64,000 nt of DNA. Origin: Roseomonas aeriglobus. Lineage in GTDB: Bacteria > Pseudomonadota > Alphaproteobacteria > Sphingomonadales > Sphingomonadaceae. The stretch covers positions 1,426,001 through 1,490,000 of the forward strand of contig JAFHKN010000002.1 in NCBI GenBank assembly GCA_016937575.1. The letters run 5' to 3'. Below, one piece after another: positions 51,512-59,995 of the stretch. Each line of letters starts with the position of its first letter. Position 1 is the first letter of the stretch. The notes beneath the pieces were generated by a model. The model saw only the letters and a program-made list of their open reading frames with translations. It ran no database searches and was not told the origin of the DNA. A program made the position numbers and the translations under genes.

Positions 51512-52011
51512 AGCGCCTTTTCGATCATCTCGAGCGCCACTTCCAGGCATTTCACGCGCGTCGGTCCGCGACCGATATCGCCGAAATGCTCCTCGCGATG
51601 ATCTGTCGCGCGACCGGTGCGCGCGCAGCCGAAGTGGACCAGGCCGGGTTCGTCGTCCGGGCCGCCGGGACCGGCGAAACCGGTGATCGACAGCGCGACA
51701 TCGGCATGGCTCGCCGCGAGCGCGCCATCGGCCATTGCGATCGCCACATCGCGACTGACCGCACCGCAACTCTCGACGACGTCCCGCGCGATGTGCAGAA
51801 GTTCGCACTTCGCGTCCTTCGAATAGACGACATAGCCGCGCTCGAACGCGCCGGACACGCCTTCGACGTCGGTCAGCAGTGACGCAAGGAGGCCACCCGT
51901 ACAGCTTTCGGCGGTAGCGAGCGACAGGCCCGCGTCGGTGGCCTTTTCAAGCACACGGCGCGCTGAGTCTTCGACGTGGTCGGGCAGGGCGGAGGAGAGG
52001 GTTTCGGTCAT
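51508..52011 (-). CDS. pncC: CinA-family nicotinamide-nucleotide amidohydrolase (PncC-like)
   Basis: A 167-residue stand-alone CinA C-terminal domain. Such proteins deamidate NMN to nicotinate mononucleotide, recycling the pyridine nucleotide made by DNA ligase. LSLATAESCTGGLLASLLTDVEGVS near residues 29-53 carries the catalytic serine in ESCTGG, followed by FERGYVVYSKDAKCELL and ITGFAGPGGPDDEPGLVHFG. It lacks the molybdopterin-like N-terminal domain of full-length CinA. It is cotranscribed with NAD synthetase (4-base overlap), which would use the product after adenylation. The assignment to PncC activity is by family and context. Confidence 0.88.
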   Translation of the reverse strand: MTETLSSALPDHVEDSARRVLEKATDAGLSLATAESCTGGLLASLLTDVEGVSGAFERGYVVYSKDAKCELLHIARDVVESCGAVSRDVAIAMADGALAASHADVALSITGFAGPGGPDDEPGLVHFGCARTGRATDHREEHFGDIGRGPTRVKCLEVALEMIEKAL

Positions 52012-52076
52012 CGCGCCGAGACTAAAGCGGGGCCGTACACAGACGCTATGATGCGCGTTTAGACGGCGCCACTATT

Positions 52077-52172
52077 CCCGCTCGAGCTGGGCCTGTCGAG
52101 GCACCGTTCCGAGATCCGCGAGCGATCGGCGCGGGTATCGCAGGACCGCCCTTCGACAGGCTCAGGGCGACT
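52077..52172. repeat. Inverted intergenic repeat, sphingomonad type
   Basis: CCCGCTCGAGCTGGGCCTGTC on the left faces CTTCGACAGGCTCAGGGCGA on the right, with about 50 bases between the arms. It fills much of the 176-base gap between the pncC-like and L,D-transpeptidase genes, both on the minus strand, and may end transcripts. Confidence 0.7.
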
Positions 52173-52187
52173 GCGTCAATATCAGCC

Positions 52188-52898
52188 TTAGACCTTCGCC
52201 GCGTAGATCATCCGGCCTTCGCCCAGCAGGTCGAACACCGTTGCCAGCGAATATTCACCGACCGCGAAGCAGCCCTGGCTGCGGCCGAGCTTGCCGTGCT
52301 TGGCCAGCATGTCTTCGTTCGAATACCAGGCGCCATGGATGACGATCGCGCGGTCGAGCGCATTATTGTTGGTCGGGTCCAGACCGACCAGCCGCTGCGA
52401 GCGACCGTGCTTGCCGACATAATAGTCGCTCGCGACGAACGCCCCCTCGCACGAGGCTTCGCTGTTCACTTCGTTGGAGAAGCGCTGAAGCCAACCGGTG
52501 TGTGCCGGGTCCGACCCGCTGCCGTGCGCGACGAGCAGCGAGGTGACGGTTCCGTCGTGCAGATTGATCAGATGGAAGCGCGGGCTGGACGAGGAACGCG
52601 AGAAATCCGCGAGCGCGATCCGGTCCTGCTTCACGATCGCGCTGCTGTGCCGCTGGAGCGCCTGGCGCGCGCGGTCGAACAGCGCGGCATGAATGCCCGG
52701 CGGTGCGACAGACGGCGCCGCGGCTACGGCGACGGGCGGCTGCACGACCGGGACGACCGGCGGCGGCGGTGGCAGATGCAGCGTGGCGATCTTGGTCGCC
52801 TGCTGGGCACAACCCGGCACGACGGCGACTGATCCGGCGACAAGTGCAGTCTTCAACAGCGCGCGACGCGAGGCCGCACGCGCGAGCAACGGCTCCAT
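52188..52898 (-). CDS. Murein L,D-transpeptidase catalytic domain protein (YkuD_2 type)
   Basis: A 236-residue exported protein. The N-terminus has a twin-arginine-like start (SRRALLKTALVAGSVAVVPGC) with a lipobox-type cysteine near residue 30, then a Pro/Val linker (PPPPPVVPVVQPP). The catalytic part shows FHLINLHDGTVTSLLVAHG, SEASCEGAFVASDYY and, near the end, IVIHGAWY and GRSQGCFAVGEYSL, where the cysteine in SQGC is the expected nucleophile and the His in IHG its partner. Proteins of this type act on or bind cell-wall peptides; activity is less well tested than in classic YkuD enzymes. It is divergent from a classic YkuD gene 207 bases away; that gap shows no other gene. Confidence 0.88.
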   Translation of the reverse strand: MEPLLARAASRRALLKTALVAGSVAVVPGCAQQATKIATLHLPPPPPVVPVVQPPVAVAAAPSVAPPGIHAALFDRARQALQRHSSAIVKQDRIALADFSRSSSSPRFHLINLHDGTVTSLLVAHGSGSDPAHTGWLQRFSNEVNSEASCEGAFVASDYYVGKHGRSQRLVGLDPTNNNALDRAIVIHGAWYSNEDMLAKHGKLGRSQGCFAVGEYSLATVFDLLGEGRMIYAAKV

Positions 52899-53105
52899 TC
52901 ACTGGTCCTGGTGATTATCCCGGCCACGCATATAGCATCAAATGGTTGCCTTTTCAGCGGGTTGAGGTGCGCACCCCGTCGCATGCCCGGCTCGTCTCGG
53001 CGTGGGGCGGCGCGGCGTCTGTCCCGCCGTGGGACGTGAAAAGCTCGCGTTAACCGTCAATTTCGGCTAGCGAATGTCGCGTCCTCCCGCCCGAAAGGCT
53101 GCCTG

Positions 53106-53828
53106 TTGGCGATCCGATCGACCCTGTTGGTCCTCCTGACGCTCCTTGCGACCGATTCGGCCAACGGCAGCGAACCCGGGCCGCGGGTGCCGACGACGCC
53201 GGCCGCCCTTTATGCCGCAGCGGAAGGGCTGCGTCCGGGGCAATATCTGTGGCGCGACGACGATCTGACACTGGGCGAGATTTCTGTCGTCATCAATCGC
53301 TCGGCACAGGTCGCGCTCGTCTATCGCGGGAGCGTGCTCGTCGCGGTATCGAGTGTATCGACGGGCAAGCCGGGCAAGCGCACGCCGCTTGGGGACTTCA
53401 CGATCCTGCAGAAGAAGGTCTGGCACCGCTCCAACCTCTACAGCAATGCCCCGATGCCCTATATGCAGCGACTGACCTGGGACGGCATTGCGCTGCACGC
53501 CGGGGTCAATCCGGGCTATCCGGCGTCGCACGGCTGCATCCGCCTGCCCAACGGCTTTGCGCAGCTGCTGTACGGGGTGACGAAGATGGGCGCGTCGGTC
53601 GCGGTGATCGACGATGCGTCTGCCGCTCCGGTGCCGAAGGAACGTTTCCCGTTGATTATCGCCGATGTCGACGGGCTGGATGACGCTGCGTTCGAACGGG
53701 TGACGTGGACCCCGGGCGCGGAACCGCCGCCCGAAGTCCGTGGATCGACCGGGCTTGCGGTACTGGGTGACGAGTGGATCGTGCCGGACAGTCCGCTGAT
53801 GATCCCCAGCGGGCGCCGGCGCTCCTGA
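53106..53828 (+). CDS. L,D-transpeptidase, YkuD family
   Basis: A 240-residue periplasmic enzyme that can form or edit 3-3 cross-links in peptidoglycan or attach proteins to it. It starts at TTG 53106 and has a signal peptide (LLVLLTLLATDSANG). The YkuD domain begins ISVVINRSAQVALVYRGSVLVAVSSVSTGKPGKRTPLGDF, typical of these proteins, and has the catalytic motif HAGVNPGYPASHGCIRLPNGFAQLLY, with the nucleophilic cysteine in SHGCIR near residue 142. The C-terminal 60 residues are not conserved. Divergent from the YkuD_2-type gene, convergent with the gamma carbonic anhydrase. Confidence 0.93.
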   Translation: MAIRSTLLVLLTLLATDSANGSEPGPRVPTTPAALYAAAEGLRPGQYLWRDDDLTLGEISVVINRSAQVALVYRGSVLVAVSSVSTGKPGKRTPLGDFTILQKKVWHRSNLYSNAPMPYMQRLTWDGIALHAGVNPGYPASHGCIRLPNGFAQLLYGVTKMGASVAVIDDASAAPVPKERFPLIIADVDGLDDAAFERVTWTPGAEPPPEVRGSTGLAVLGDEWIVPDSPLMIPSGRRRS

Positions 53829-53848
53829 CCTCGGGAAGCTTGGGTCAG
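53825..53848. terminator. Weak candidate terminator between convergent genes
   Basis: CTGACC and GGTCAG form a 6-bp inverted repeat around a 12-base loop across the 16-base gap between the L,D-transpeptidase and carbonic anhydrase genes. It overlaps both stops and has no T-run. Confidence 0.3.
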
Positions 53849-54378
53849 TCGATCCGTTTCAGCCCGACCGCATAGTCCGCCGCCTTCGCGACATAGACCG
53901 CCGCGGACGCGCGGAGCATTGCCTTGGCCGCATCATCTAGCGTGCGCACGGCGCGCGCGGGGCTGCCGACGATCAGGCTGCCAGGCGGAAAGGCCTTGCC
54001 CTCGGTCACCAGCGCGCCGGCACCGACGATGCAATCCTCGCCGATCACCGCACGATTCAGGACGATCGCGCCCATGCCGATCAGGCTGCGCGCGCCGATC
54101 GTACACCCGTGGAGGACCGCATGGTGGCCGACCGTCACGTCTTCGCCGATCATCAGCGGCGCGCCCGGATCGCTGTGCAAGGCCGCGCCCTCCTGCACGT
54201 TGCTGCGCGCCCCGATCATAATCGGGGTGTTGTCGCCGCGGACGACCGCGCCGAACCAGACGCTCGCCTGGTCGCCCAAGTGAACGTCGCCGATCAGGTC
54301 CGCGCTCGGCGCGACCCACGCGTCCGCGCCGAGCGTGGGTGCCTGACCCGCGAATGCGTAGAGCGGCACTTCAGCCAC
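53845..54378 (-). CDS. Gamma carbonic anhydrase family protein
   Basis: A 177-residue left-handed beta-helix hexapeptide protein. GTG 54378 is chosen (MAEVPLYAFAGQAPTL); the frame extends upstream but only over the phosphate transporter gene. The repeats include WVAPSADLIGDVHLGDQASVWFGAVVRGD, NVQEGAALHSD, VTVGHHAVLHGCTIG and LIGMGAIVLNRAVIGED. The histidines in LHSD and GHHAVLHG fit the three metal ligands of the gamma class. Many members lack measurable carbonic anhydrase activity, so catalysis is not certain. It overlaps the pit gene by 8 bases, so the two are cotranscribed. Confidence 0.9.
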   Translation of the reverse strand: MAEVPLYAFAGQAPTLGADAWVAPSADLIGDVHLGDQASVWFGAVVRGDNTPIMIGARSNVQEGAALHSDPGAPLMIGEDVTVGHHAVLHGCTIGARSLIGMGAIVLNRAVIGEDCIVGAGALVTEGKAFPPGSLIVGSPARAVRTLDDAAKAMLRASAAVYVAKAADYAVGLKRID

Positions 54379-55378
54379 CCAGGCCCGGGACGATTCCCGC
54401 GGCGTAATAGGCGACCGCCGCCATGACGGCGGAGGCGGGCAGGGTGACGAACCAAGCGAACACGATGTTCGAAGCAACGGCCCAGCGCACCGCCGTCAGC
54501 CGCTTGGCCGCCCCGACGCCGACGATCGCGCCGGTAATGGTGTGGGTGGTCGATACCGGAACGCCGATATGCGTCGCAAAGAAGACGGTCAGGGCACCGC
54601 CCGTTTCGGCGGCAAAGCCCTGCGCCGGGGTCAGCCGGGTGATCTTCGATCCCATCGTGTGGACGATCCGCCACCCGCCGGACATCGTGCCGATCGCGAT
54701 CGCGATATAGCAGGACACCGCGACCCAGCCGGGCACCGCGAATTCGGCGATCATGCCTTGCGAGTAGAGCAGGGCGGTGATGATCCCCATCGTCTTCTGC
54801 GCGTCGTTGCCGCCATGGCCGAGCGAGTACATCGCCGCCGAGACGAGCTGAAGCTTGCGATAGCGTTTGTCGACGCCCATCGGGGTCAGGCGGACGCTGG
54901 TCCACGCCACCGCCAACACGATGACGAGGGCGAGCGCCAAGCCCAGCGCGGGCGACACGAAGATGCCCGCCACCGTCTTGATGACGCCGGCCCAGACGAT
55001 CGGGTCGAGCCCCGCCTTGACCATTGCTGCGCCCAGCAACCCGCCGATCAGCGCGTGGCTCGACGACGACGGGATCCCGCGCACCCAGGTGATGACGTTC
55101 CACGCGATGGCGCCGCACAGCGCGCCGAAGATGACGCGCGGATCGATCACGCTCGCATCGACGATGCCGGAGCCGACCGTCTTCGCGACGGCGGTACCGA
55201 AGACGAAGTAGGCAGTGAAGTTGAAGAATGCCGCCCAGATGACCGCGACCACCGGCGACAGCACGCGCGTGGCGACGACGGTCGCGATCGAATTCGCCGC
55301 GTCGTGAAGCCCGTTCAGAAAGTCGAACAGCAGCGCGACGACGATCAGGACGACCAGCAGGGTAAAGGAGATGGTCAC
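54371..55378 (-). CDS. pit: Inorganic phosphate transporter, Pit family
   Basis: A 335-residue low-affinity phosphate (metal-phosphate) symporter with about ten membrane helices. Motifs include FDFLNGLHDAANSIATVVATRVLSP near residues 18-43 and the matching second repeat FATHIGVPVSTTHTITGAIVGVGAAKR near 262-290, the inverted duplication that defines the family; SSSSHALIGGLLGAAM is also present. It follows a DUF47 gene by 10 bases, the common Pit-partner layout. Together they form a phosphate uptake unit, with the carbonic anhydrase-like gene after them. Confidence 0.94.
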   Translation of the reverse strand: MTISFTLLVVLIVVALLFDFLNGLHDAANSIATVVATRVLSPVVAVIWAAFFNFTAYFVFGTAVAKTVGSGIVDASVIDPRVIFGALCGAIAWNVITWVRGIPSSSSHALIGGLLGAAMVKAGLDPIVWAGVIKTVAGIFVSPALGLALALVIVLAVAWTSVRLTPMGVDKRYRKLQLVSAAMYSLGHGGNDAQKTMGIITALLYSQGMIAEFAVPGWVAVSCYIAIAIGTMSGGWRIVHTMGSKITRLTPAQGFAAETGGALTVFFATHIGVPVSTTHTITGAIVGVGAAKRLTAVRWAVASNIVFAWFVTLPASAVMAAVAYYAAGIVPGLGG

Positions 55379-55388
55379 GGGGCCCGCC

Positions 55389-56030
55389 TCAGGCGTGGTC
55401 GATCACGAGACCCTGGATCTCGTTCGCGACATCCTCGAACCGGTCGCACACGCGCTCCAGGTGGCTGTAGATCTCACGACCGATGATGAAGGCCATCGGA
55501 TCGGCCTTGGTCTTGCCGAACAGCGCGCGCAGGCCCGCGTCGTGCATGTCGTCCGCCTTGCCCTCGATGCGAACCAGACGCTCGGTCAGGTCATGCAGTC
55601 GGCTCGCATTGGGGGCCAGGTTGCGCAGCAGCGGGATCGCCTCGGCGGTGACTTCGGCTGCCTCGACGATCGCTTCGCTCATTGCCACCATCTGCGGTTC
55701 GAAGCTGGTCACTTCATACATCGCGATGGTGCTGGCGGTCTGGTTCATCTGGTCGATCGCGTCGTCCATCACCCCGATCAGGTCGGTGATCGCGCTGCGG
55801 TCGAACGGCGTTACGAACACGCGGCGCACGTCCATCAGCACTTCGCGGGTGACGTCGTCGGCCTCATGCTCGCGGCGGACGATTTCGGCGATGTGGTCGC
55901 TCAGCACGCCCTGGCCGTGAAACAGCTGCGTCAGCGCCTGCGCGCCGGCCACCACGACTCGCGAATGCGCTTCGAATTGATCGAAGAAGCGCCCTTGGCT
56001 GGGCATCAACTTCTGGAACCAGCCCAGCAT
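55389..56030 (-). CDS. DUF47-family phosphate transport accessory protein
   Basis: A 213-residue all-helical, PhoU-like cytoplasmic protein. It starts MLGWFQKLMPSQGRFFDQFEAHS, a typical opening for this family. Conserved acidic and histidine residues lie in IVRREHEADDVTREVLMDV and VTPFDRSAITDLIGVMDDAIDQMNQ, likely metal-binding, and in EGKADDMHDAGLRALF near residue 155. DUF47 genes nearly always sit beside pit and are thought to modulate it. Start ATG and length fit the family. The 206 bases upstream to the tRNA contain no further gene that I can support. Confidence 0.92.
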   Translation of the reverse strand: MLGWFQKLMPSQGRFFDQFEAHSRVVVAGAQALTQLFHGQGVLSDHIAEIVRREHEADDVTREVLMDVRRVFVTPFDRSAITDLIGVMDDAIDQMNQTASTIAMYEVTSFEPQMVAMSEAIVEAAEVTAEAIPLLRNLAPNASRLHDLTERLVRIEGKADDMHDAGLRALFGKTKADPMAFIIGREIYSHLERVCDRFEDVANEIQGLVIDHA

Positions 56031-56236
56031 GGGCGTTTCTCCTGGAGGGGATGAGTCGCCGCGCCGTTACACGGGTTAGGGGTGCGCGACAATCGGCGGT
56101 GGCGTCCCACCCGCCCGCCGCAAAAAATCATCGGCCGAATCGACAAAACCGCTTGCACGCCGCGCGAACGATGATATTGGGCGCCCTCCCGATCGGGACG
56201 CGGCGCCACGGCGTTGCCTACCAAGCCGATCAATGT

Positions 56237-56312
<76 letters not shown>

Positions 56313-56376
56313 CCCCCCCCAAGCGATAGTGCAAAGCGAGACAGGCTGGCCGCCAGCGACGCGTCACGTCGGGCGG

Positions 56377-56766
56377 TCAGTCTTGCGTCGCGCGTTTCGT
56401 CCGGCGTTCGTTGATCGCGGCGTCGACGGCGCGGCGGGCGCTTTCCGAATCGGTTTGCGGCATGCGGGGTTCCGGTGCCGGCGCGGCGGCCGGACTCGCC
56501 GACGCGGCTTCCAGCGTTTCGACGCGTTTCGTCAGCAGGTCCAGGTCCAGGCTCTGAGGATTGGCCTTCAGCTCGCCGACCTCGCGTTCGAGCGCGACGA
56601 CACGGTCTTTCAGGATCTCGATCTCGGTACGATCCTGAAGGTTGATGACCGCGGCGACTTCGGCATCGATCGCGTTGGCGCTGGGGTCGGCGGCGGGATC
56701 GCGCGGTGTCCCTTGCGGCGAGCAGGCAGCGAGGCCGAGGCCGAGCAGGATCGGTACGTGGCGCAT
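56377..56766 (-). CDS. Coiled-coil lipoprotein of unknown function
   Basis: A 129-residue protein with a lipoprotein signal (MRHVPILLGLGLAAC, lipobox LAAC near residue 15). A helix with a coiled-coil pattern follows: LQDRTEIEILKDRVVALEREVGELKANPQS, near residues 43-72, and LLTKRVETLEAAS after it. Then come an Ala/Pro-rich linker (PAAAPAPEP) and a basic tail. I do not recognise the family. It lies 11 bases after rodA on the same strand, at the end of the mreCD-mrdA-rodA unit, so a role at the cell envelope or with the elongation machinery is a reasonable guess. The ATG at 56766 was chosen because the lipoprotein signal begins there. Confidence 0.75.
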   Translation of the reverse strand: MRHVPILLGLGLAACSPQGTPRDPAADPSANAIDAEVAAVINLQDRTEIEILKDRVVALEREVGELKANPQSLDLDLLTKRVETLEAASASPAAAPAPEPRMPQTDSESARRAVDAAINERRTKRATQD

Positions 56767-56777
56767 GGCAGACGTCC

Positions 56778-57899
56778 TCACCATCCCGCTACCCGGCGAT
56801 TCTGCCGATCGATCGACATCAGGATGCCGATGCAGATCATCACCGTCATCTGCGCCGAGCTGCCAAAGCTGATGAAGGGCAGGGGAATGCCGACGACCGG
56901 CGCCAGACCCATCACCATCATCAGGTTGATCGCGACGTAGAAGAAGATCGTCGTGGCAAGACCGGCTGCGGTGAGCCGCTCGAACCGTCCTTCGGCCCGC
57001 ACGCCGACCATCACGCCCCAGCGGATCAGCAGCATGAAGGCGAGGATCAGCGCAAAGCCGCCAAGCAGCCCCCATTCCTCCGCCATCGTCGCAAAGGCGA
57101 AGTCGGTATGGCCCTCGGGCAGATAGTCGAGATGGCTCTGGCTTCCCTGGAGGAAGCCCTTGCCGGTCAGGCCGCCCGACCCGATCGCGATCTTCGACTG
57201 GCTGATGTGATAACCTGTGCCGAGCGGATCGCTCTCGGGATCCAGGAAGATCAGGATGCGGTTTAGCTGATAATCGTGCAGCACGTAATTGATCGCCAGC
57301 GGAATGCCCGCCGCGAAGACGATTGCGCCGGTGACGAACAACCGCAGCGGCACGCCCGCCAAAAACATCACCGTCAGCCCGCCGAACGCGATCATTGATC
57401 CCGTGCCGAGGTCGGGCTGCGCCATCACCAGCAGGAAGGGCAGGCCGAGCAGAATGCCGGCAGGCACCAGCGGGCCATAGCGGCGCACTTCGGCCGGCGG
57501 CAGCATGTCGTAGAATTTGGCCATCGCGAGCACGATCATGACCTTCATCAGCTCGGACGGCTGCAGTCGGATGATGCCCAGGTCGAGCCAGCGCTGGCTG
57601 CCGCCTTTCACCGCGCCCAGCAGTTCGACGAGGACCAGCAGGACGAGCAGCACGCCATAGCCCGGCAACGCGAGGTTCGCCCAGAACCGCGGCGACACGC
57701 GCGAGATGACGATCGCCATGCACAGGAACGCGCAGAACAAGGTCGCTTGCTTGAGCGCCCAGGGCGACAGGCTGCCGCCCGCGGCCGAAAACAGGACGAC
57801 CCAGCCGAACCCGCCGATGGCCAGTACCAGGAAGATGATCTTCCACGGCAGCTGAGCGAGCGGCGCGGGAACCAGACCGGAGACGGGTGCACGGATCAT
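56778..57899 (-). CDS. rodA: Rod shape-determining protein RodA, peptidoglycan polymerase
   Basis: A 373-residue SEDS-family membrane protein with about ten helices, the lipid II glycosyltransferase of the elongation complex. Motifs include GGSQRWLDLGIIRLQPSELMKVMIVLAMAKF near residue 100-130 and LVMAQPDLGTGSMIAFGGLTVMF, with the essential loop near the acidic residue. YHISQSKIAIGSGGLTGKGFLQGSQSHLDYLPEGHTDFAFATMAEEWG and PLPFISFGSSAQMTVMICIGILMSI are near the C-terminus. It overlaps mrdA by 4 bases; RodA and PBP2 form one complex. Distinguished from FtsW by its place in the mre cluster. Confidence 0.95.
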   Translation of the reverse strand: MIRAPVSGLVPAPLAQLPWKIIFLVLAIGGFGWVVLFSAAGGSLSPWALKQATLFCAFLCMAIVISRVSPRFWANLALPGYGVLLVLLVLVELLGAVKGGSQRWLDLGIIRLQPSELMKVMIVLAMAKFYDMLPPAEVRRYGPLVPAGILLGLPFLLVMAQPDLGTGSMIAFGGLTVMFLAGVPLRLFVTGAIVFAAGIPLAINYVLHDYQLNRILIFLDPESDPLGTGYHISQSKIAIGSGGLTGKGFLQGSQSHLDYLPEGHTDFAFATMAEEWGLLGGFALILAFMLLIRWGVMVGVRAEGRFERLTAAGLATTIFFYVAINLMMVMGLAPVVGIPLPFISFGSSAQMTVMICIGILMSIDRQNRRVAGW

Positions 57900-59995
57900 T
57901 GGGTGTTCCCCATCGGCTGTGGGCCGGGCAGGTCGTCTTCCAGCGGCAATTCTTCGGTCCGCCCCTCGGCGACCCCGGTGGTCGGCGTGGTCGCGTTCGA
58001 TTCGGCGACGGCGGCGTCGACGACATTGCTTGCCGCGGACTCGACGTCCTCAGGCGGCGCGGCGACCGGGTTCTGCGCCGCCTCGAACGCAGCCTTTTGC
58101 GCGGCCATGCGGGTGCGGATGTCGCCGCCCCAGGTCGGCTCGACCTCTTCCAGTGCCTGCACCGCGCGCTTCTTGTCGAACAGATAGGTCATGATGTCGC
58201 GGCCGGTCAGCGGCGTATCGAGGTTGCGGACCGTGTGGCCATTGTGTTCGAGCACGATGGCGGCGGCATAGCGGGGATTGTCCGCCGGCGCGAAGCAGAT
58301 GAAATGAGCGTGGTCGCGCAGCTTGAAGGGCAGCTGGCCGTTCGACAGCACGCCCGACCGGCGCTCCGCCATCGTGATGCGGCGGACCTGCGCGGTGCCG
58401 GTCTTGGCCGCCAGCGATACCCCGGGCACATACATGCGCGAGGCACCGCCGGTGCCGCCGCCGTTGACGACCGCCCACATCGCTTCGCGCACGATCGCCA
58501 GATGCTCCGGCTTGTAAGGGAGGGCGGCGGCGTTTCGGCTGTCGGGCCCGGCAAGCAGGTGCGGCTGGATCATCCGGCCGCTGGCGATGCGTGCCGCCAT
58601 CACCGCCATCTGCAGCGGGTTGGCGAGGACATAGCCTTGCCCGATCGAGGCGTTGAGCGAATCCGCAACGGTCCAGTCGGTCTTGTACTTCTTCTGCTTC
58701 CACGCGCTGTCGGGGACGGTGCCGTAGCGCTGGCTGGGGTAGGGCAGGTCGTACTTCTGGCCGAGCCCGAGTGCACGTGCGACCGGCGCGATCCGATCAT
58801 AGCCCAAACGCCGGATCATCTCGTAGAAATAGATGTCGCAGCTCTGTGCGATCGCGCCCTTCAGGTCGACCGGGCCGTGCCCCCGCCGCTTGTGGCAGTG
58901 AAACACGCCACTGCCGACCCGCAGCGCGCCCGAGCAGAACACGCGCTCGTTCGGACTCACGCCGGCTTCGAGCAGGGCGAGGCCGTTCATCGGCTTCACC
59001 GTCGAACCCGGCGGGTAAAGCCCCTGAAGGACCTTGTTCATGAGGGGCACGTGGTCGTCGTCCGACAGCATCTTCCATTCATTATGGCTGATGCCGTCGG
59101 AAAAGCTGTTGGGGTCGTACGCCGGCATCGACACCATCGCCAGCATTTCGCCGGTCTGGCAGTCGAACACGACGCAGCTGCCCGAATTCGTGCCCAGGCG
59201 CCGCGCGGCATATTCCTGAAGCCCGGCATCGATATTGAGGCGGATCGTGCGACCAGGGATGTCGGGCCGGGTCTCGAGTTCGCGCACCAGCTTGCCGCGG
59301 GCGGTGACCTCGATCCGTTTCGCGCCGGCCTGGCCCCTCAGCTGCGGTTCGAGGCTTTTCTCGAGCCCGTCCTTGCCGAGCTTGAAGCCCGGGGTGAGGA
59401 GCAGCGGGTCGCGGCTCGCCTTGAACTGTTCGGCGGTCGCGGCGCCGACATAGCCTGTCAGATGCGCCACCGCCGCGCCGAGCGGATAGTTGCGGGAAAA
59501 GCCGCGCGAGGGCACGATGCCGGGAAGCTCGGGTACGCGGACGCTGACCGCGGCGAACCGGTCCCAGTCCAGGTTCTCGGCGACCTGGACGGGTTGGAAG
59601 CCCGCGGCGCGCTTCAGCTCGGCATCGACACGCGCGCGCTCGTCGGCATCGAGCGACAGGATGTGCTGGACGGCACCCAGCACGCGGTCCTTGTCGTTGT
59701 CATGGACGCGGTCGGGAATGATATCGACGCGAAAGTCGGTGCGGTTGTTGGCGATGGCGTGGCCATGCCGGTCGACGATCCAGCCACGCCGCGGCGGGAC
59801 CAGCGTCGCGTTGACACGGTTCTTTTCGCTGGCCGCCGAATAGCGTTCGTTCTCCGCCACCGCGAGCCATGTCATCCGGCCGGCGAGCAGCACGCCGAAA
59901 CCGATCTGCAGGCCCGACACGAACATCGCGCGCCGGGTGAAGGTGTAGGATTGGACGGCTTCGCTCGCGATGGCGAAAGGATTGCTGATCCTCAC
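57896..59995 (-). CDS. mrdA: Penicillin-binding protein 2, elongation transpeptidase
   Basis: A 699-residue bitopic transpeptidase partner of RodA. One membrane helix lies near residues 23-45, then the dimerisation/pedestal domain (LVPPRRGWIVDRHGHAIANN) and the transpeptidase domain with all active-site motifs: Ser331-x-x-Lys334 in GSTVKP, SCD at 385-387 and KTG at 531-533. The start is GTG 59995, a 4-base overlap with mreD; the open frame upstream is a shadow of mreD. About 85 residues follow the catalytic domain as an acidic, Ala/Pro-rich tail (after DIMTYLFDKKRAVQALEEVEP), longer than in Escherichia coli PBP2 and probably disordered. Confidence 0.95.
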   Translation of the reverse strand: MRISNPFAIASEAVQSYTFTRRAMFVSGLQIGFGVLLAGRMTWLAVAENERYSAASEKNRVNATLVPPRRGWIVDRHGHAIANNRTDFRVDIIPDRVHDNDKDRVLGAVQHILSLDADERARVDAELKRAAGFQPVQVAENLDWDRFAAVSVRVPELPGIVPSRGFSRNYPLGAAVAHLTGYVGAATAEQFKASRDPLLLTPGFKLGKDGLEKSLEPQLRGQAGAKRIEVTARGKLVRELETRPDIPGRTIRLNIDAGLQEYAARRLGTNSGSCVVFDCQTGEMLAMVSMPAYDPNSFSDGISHNEWKMLSDDDHVPLMNKVLQGLYPPGSTVKPMNGLALLEAGVSPNERVFCSGALRVGSGVFHCHKRRGHGPVDLKGAIAQSCDIYFYEMIRRLGYDRIAPVARALGLGQKYDLPYPSQRYGTVPDSAWKQKKYKTDWTVADSLNASIGQGYVLANPLQMAVMAARIASGRMIQPHLLAGPDSRNAAALPYKPEHLAIVREAMWAVVNGGGTGGASRMYVPGVSLAAKTGTAQVRRITMAERRSGVLSNGQLPFKLRDHAHFICFAPADNPRYAAAIVLEHNGHTVRNLDTPLTGRDIMTYLFDKKRAVQALEEVEPTWGGDIRTRMAAQKAAFEAAQNPVAAPPEDVESAASNVVDAAVAESNATTPTTGVAEGRTEELPLEDDLPGPQPMGNTQ

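Noticed and set aside
49724..51601. A 625-codon plus-strand frame
   Set aside because: Antisense to nadE, whose catalytic residues are intact.
56100..56236. A defined -35/-10 promoter for the tRNA
   Set aside because: TTGCAC at 56153 and GATATT at 56173 are only about 14 bases apart, too close for a confident call.
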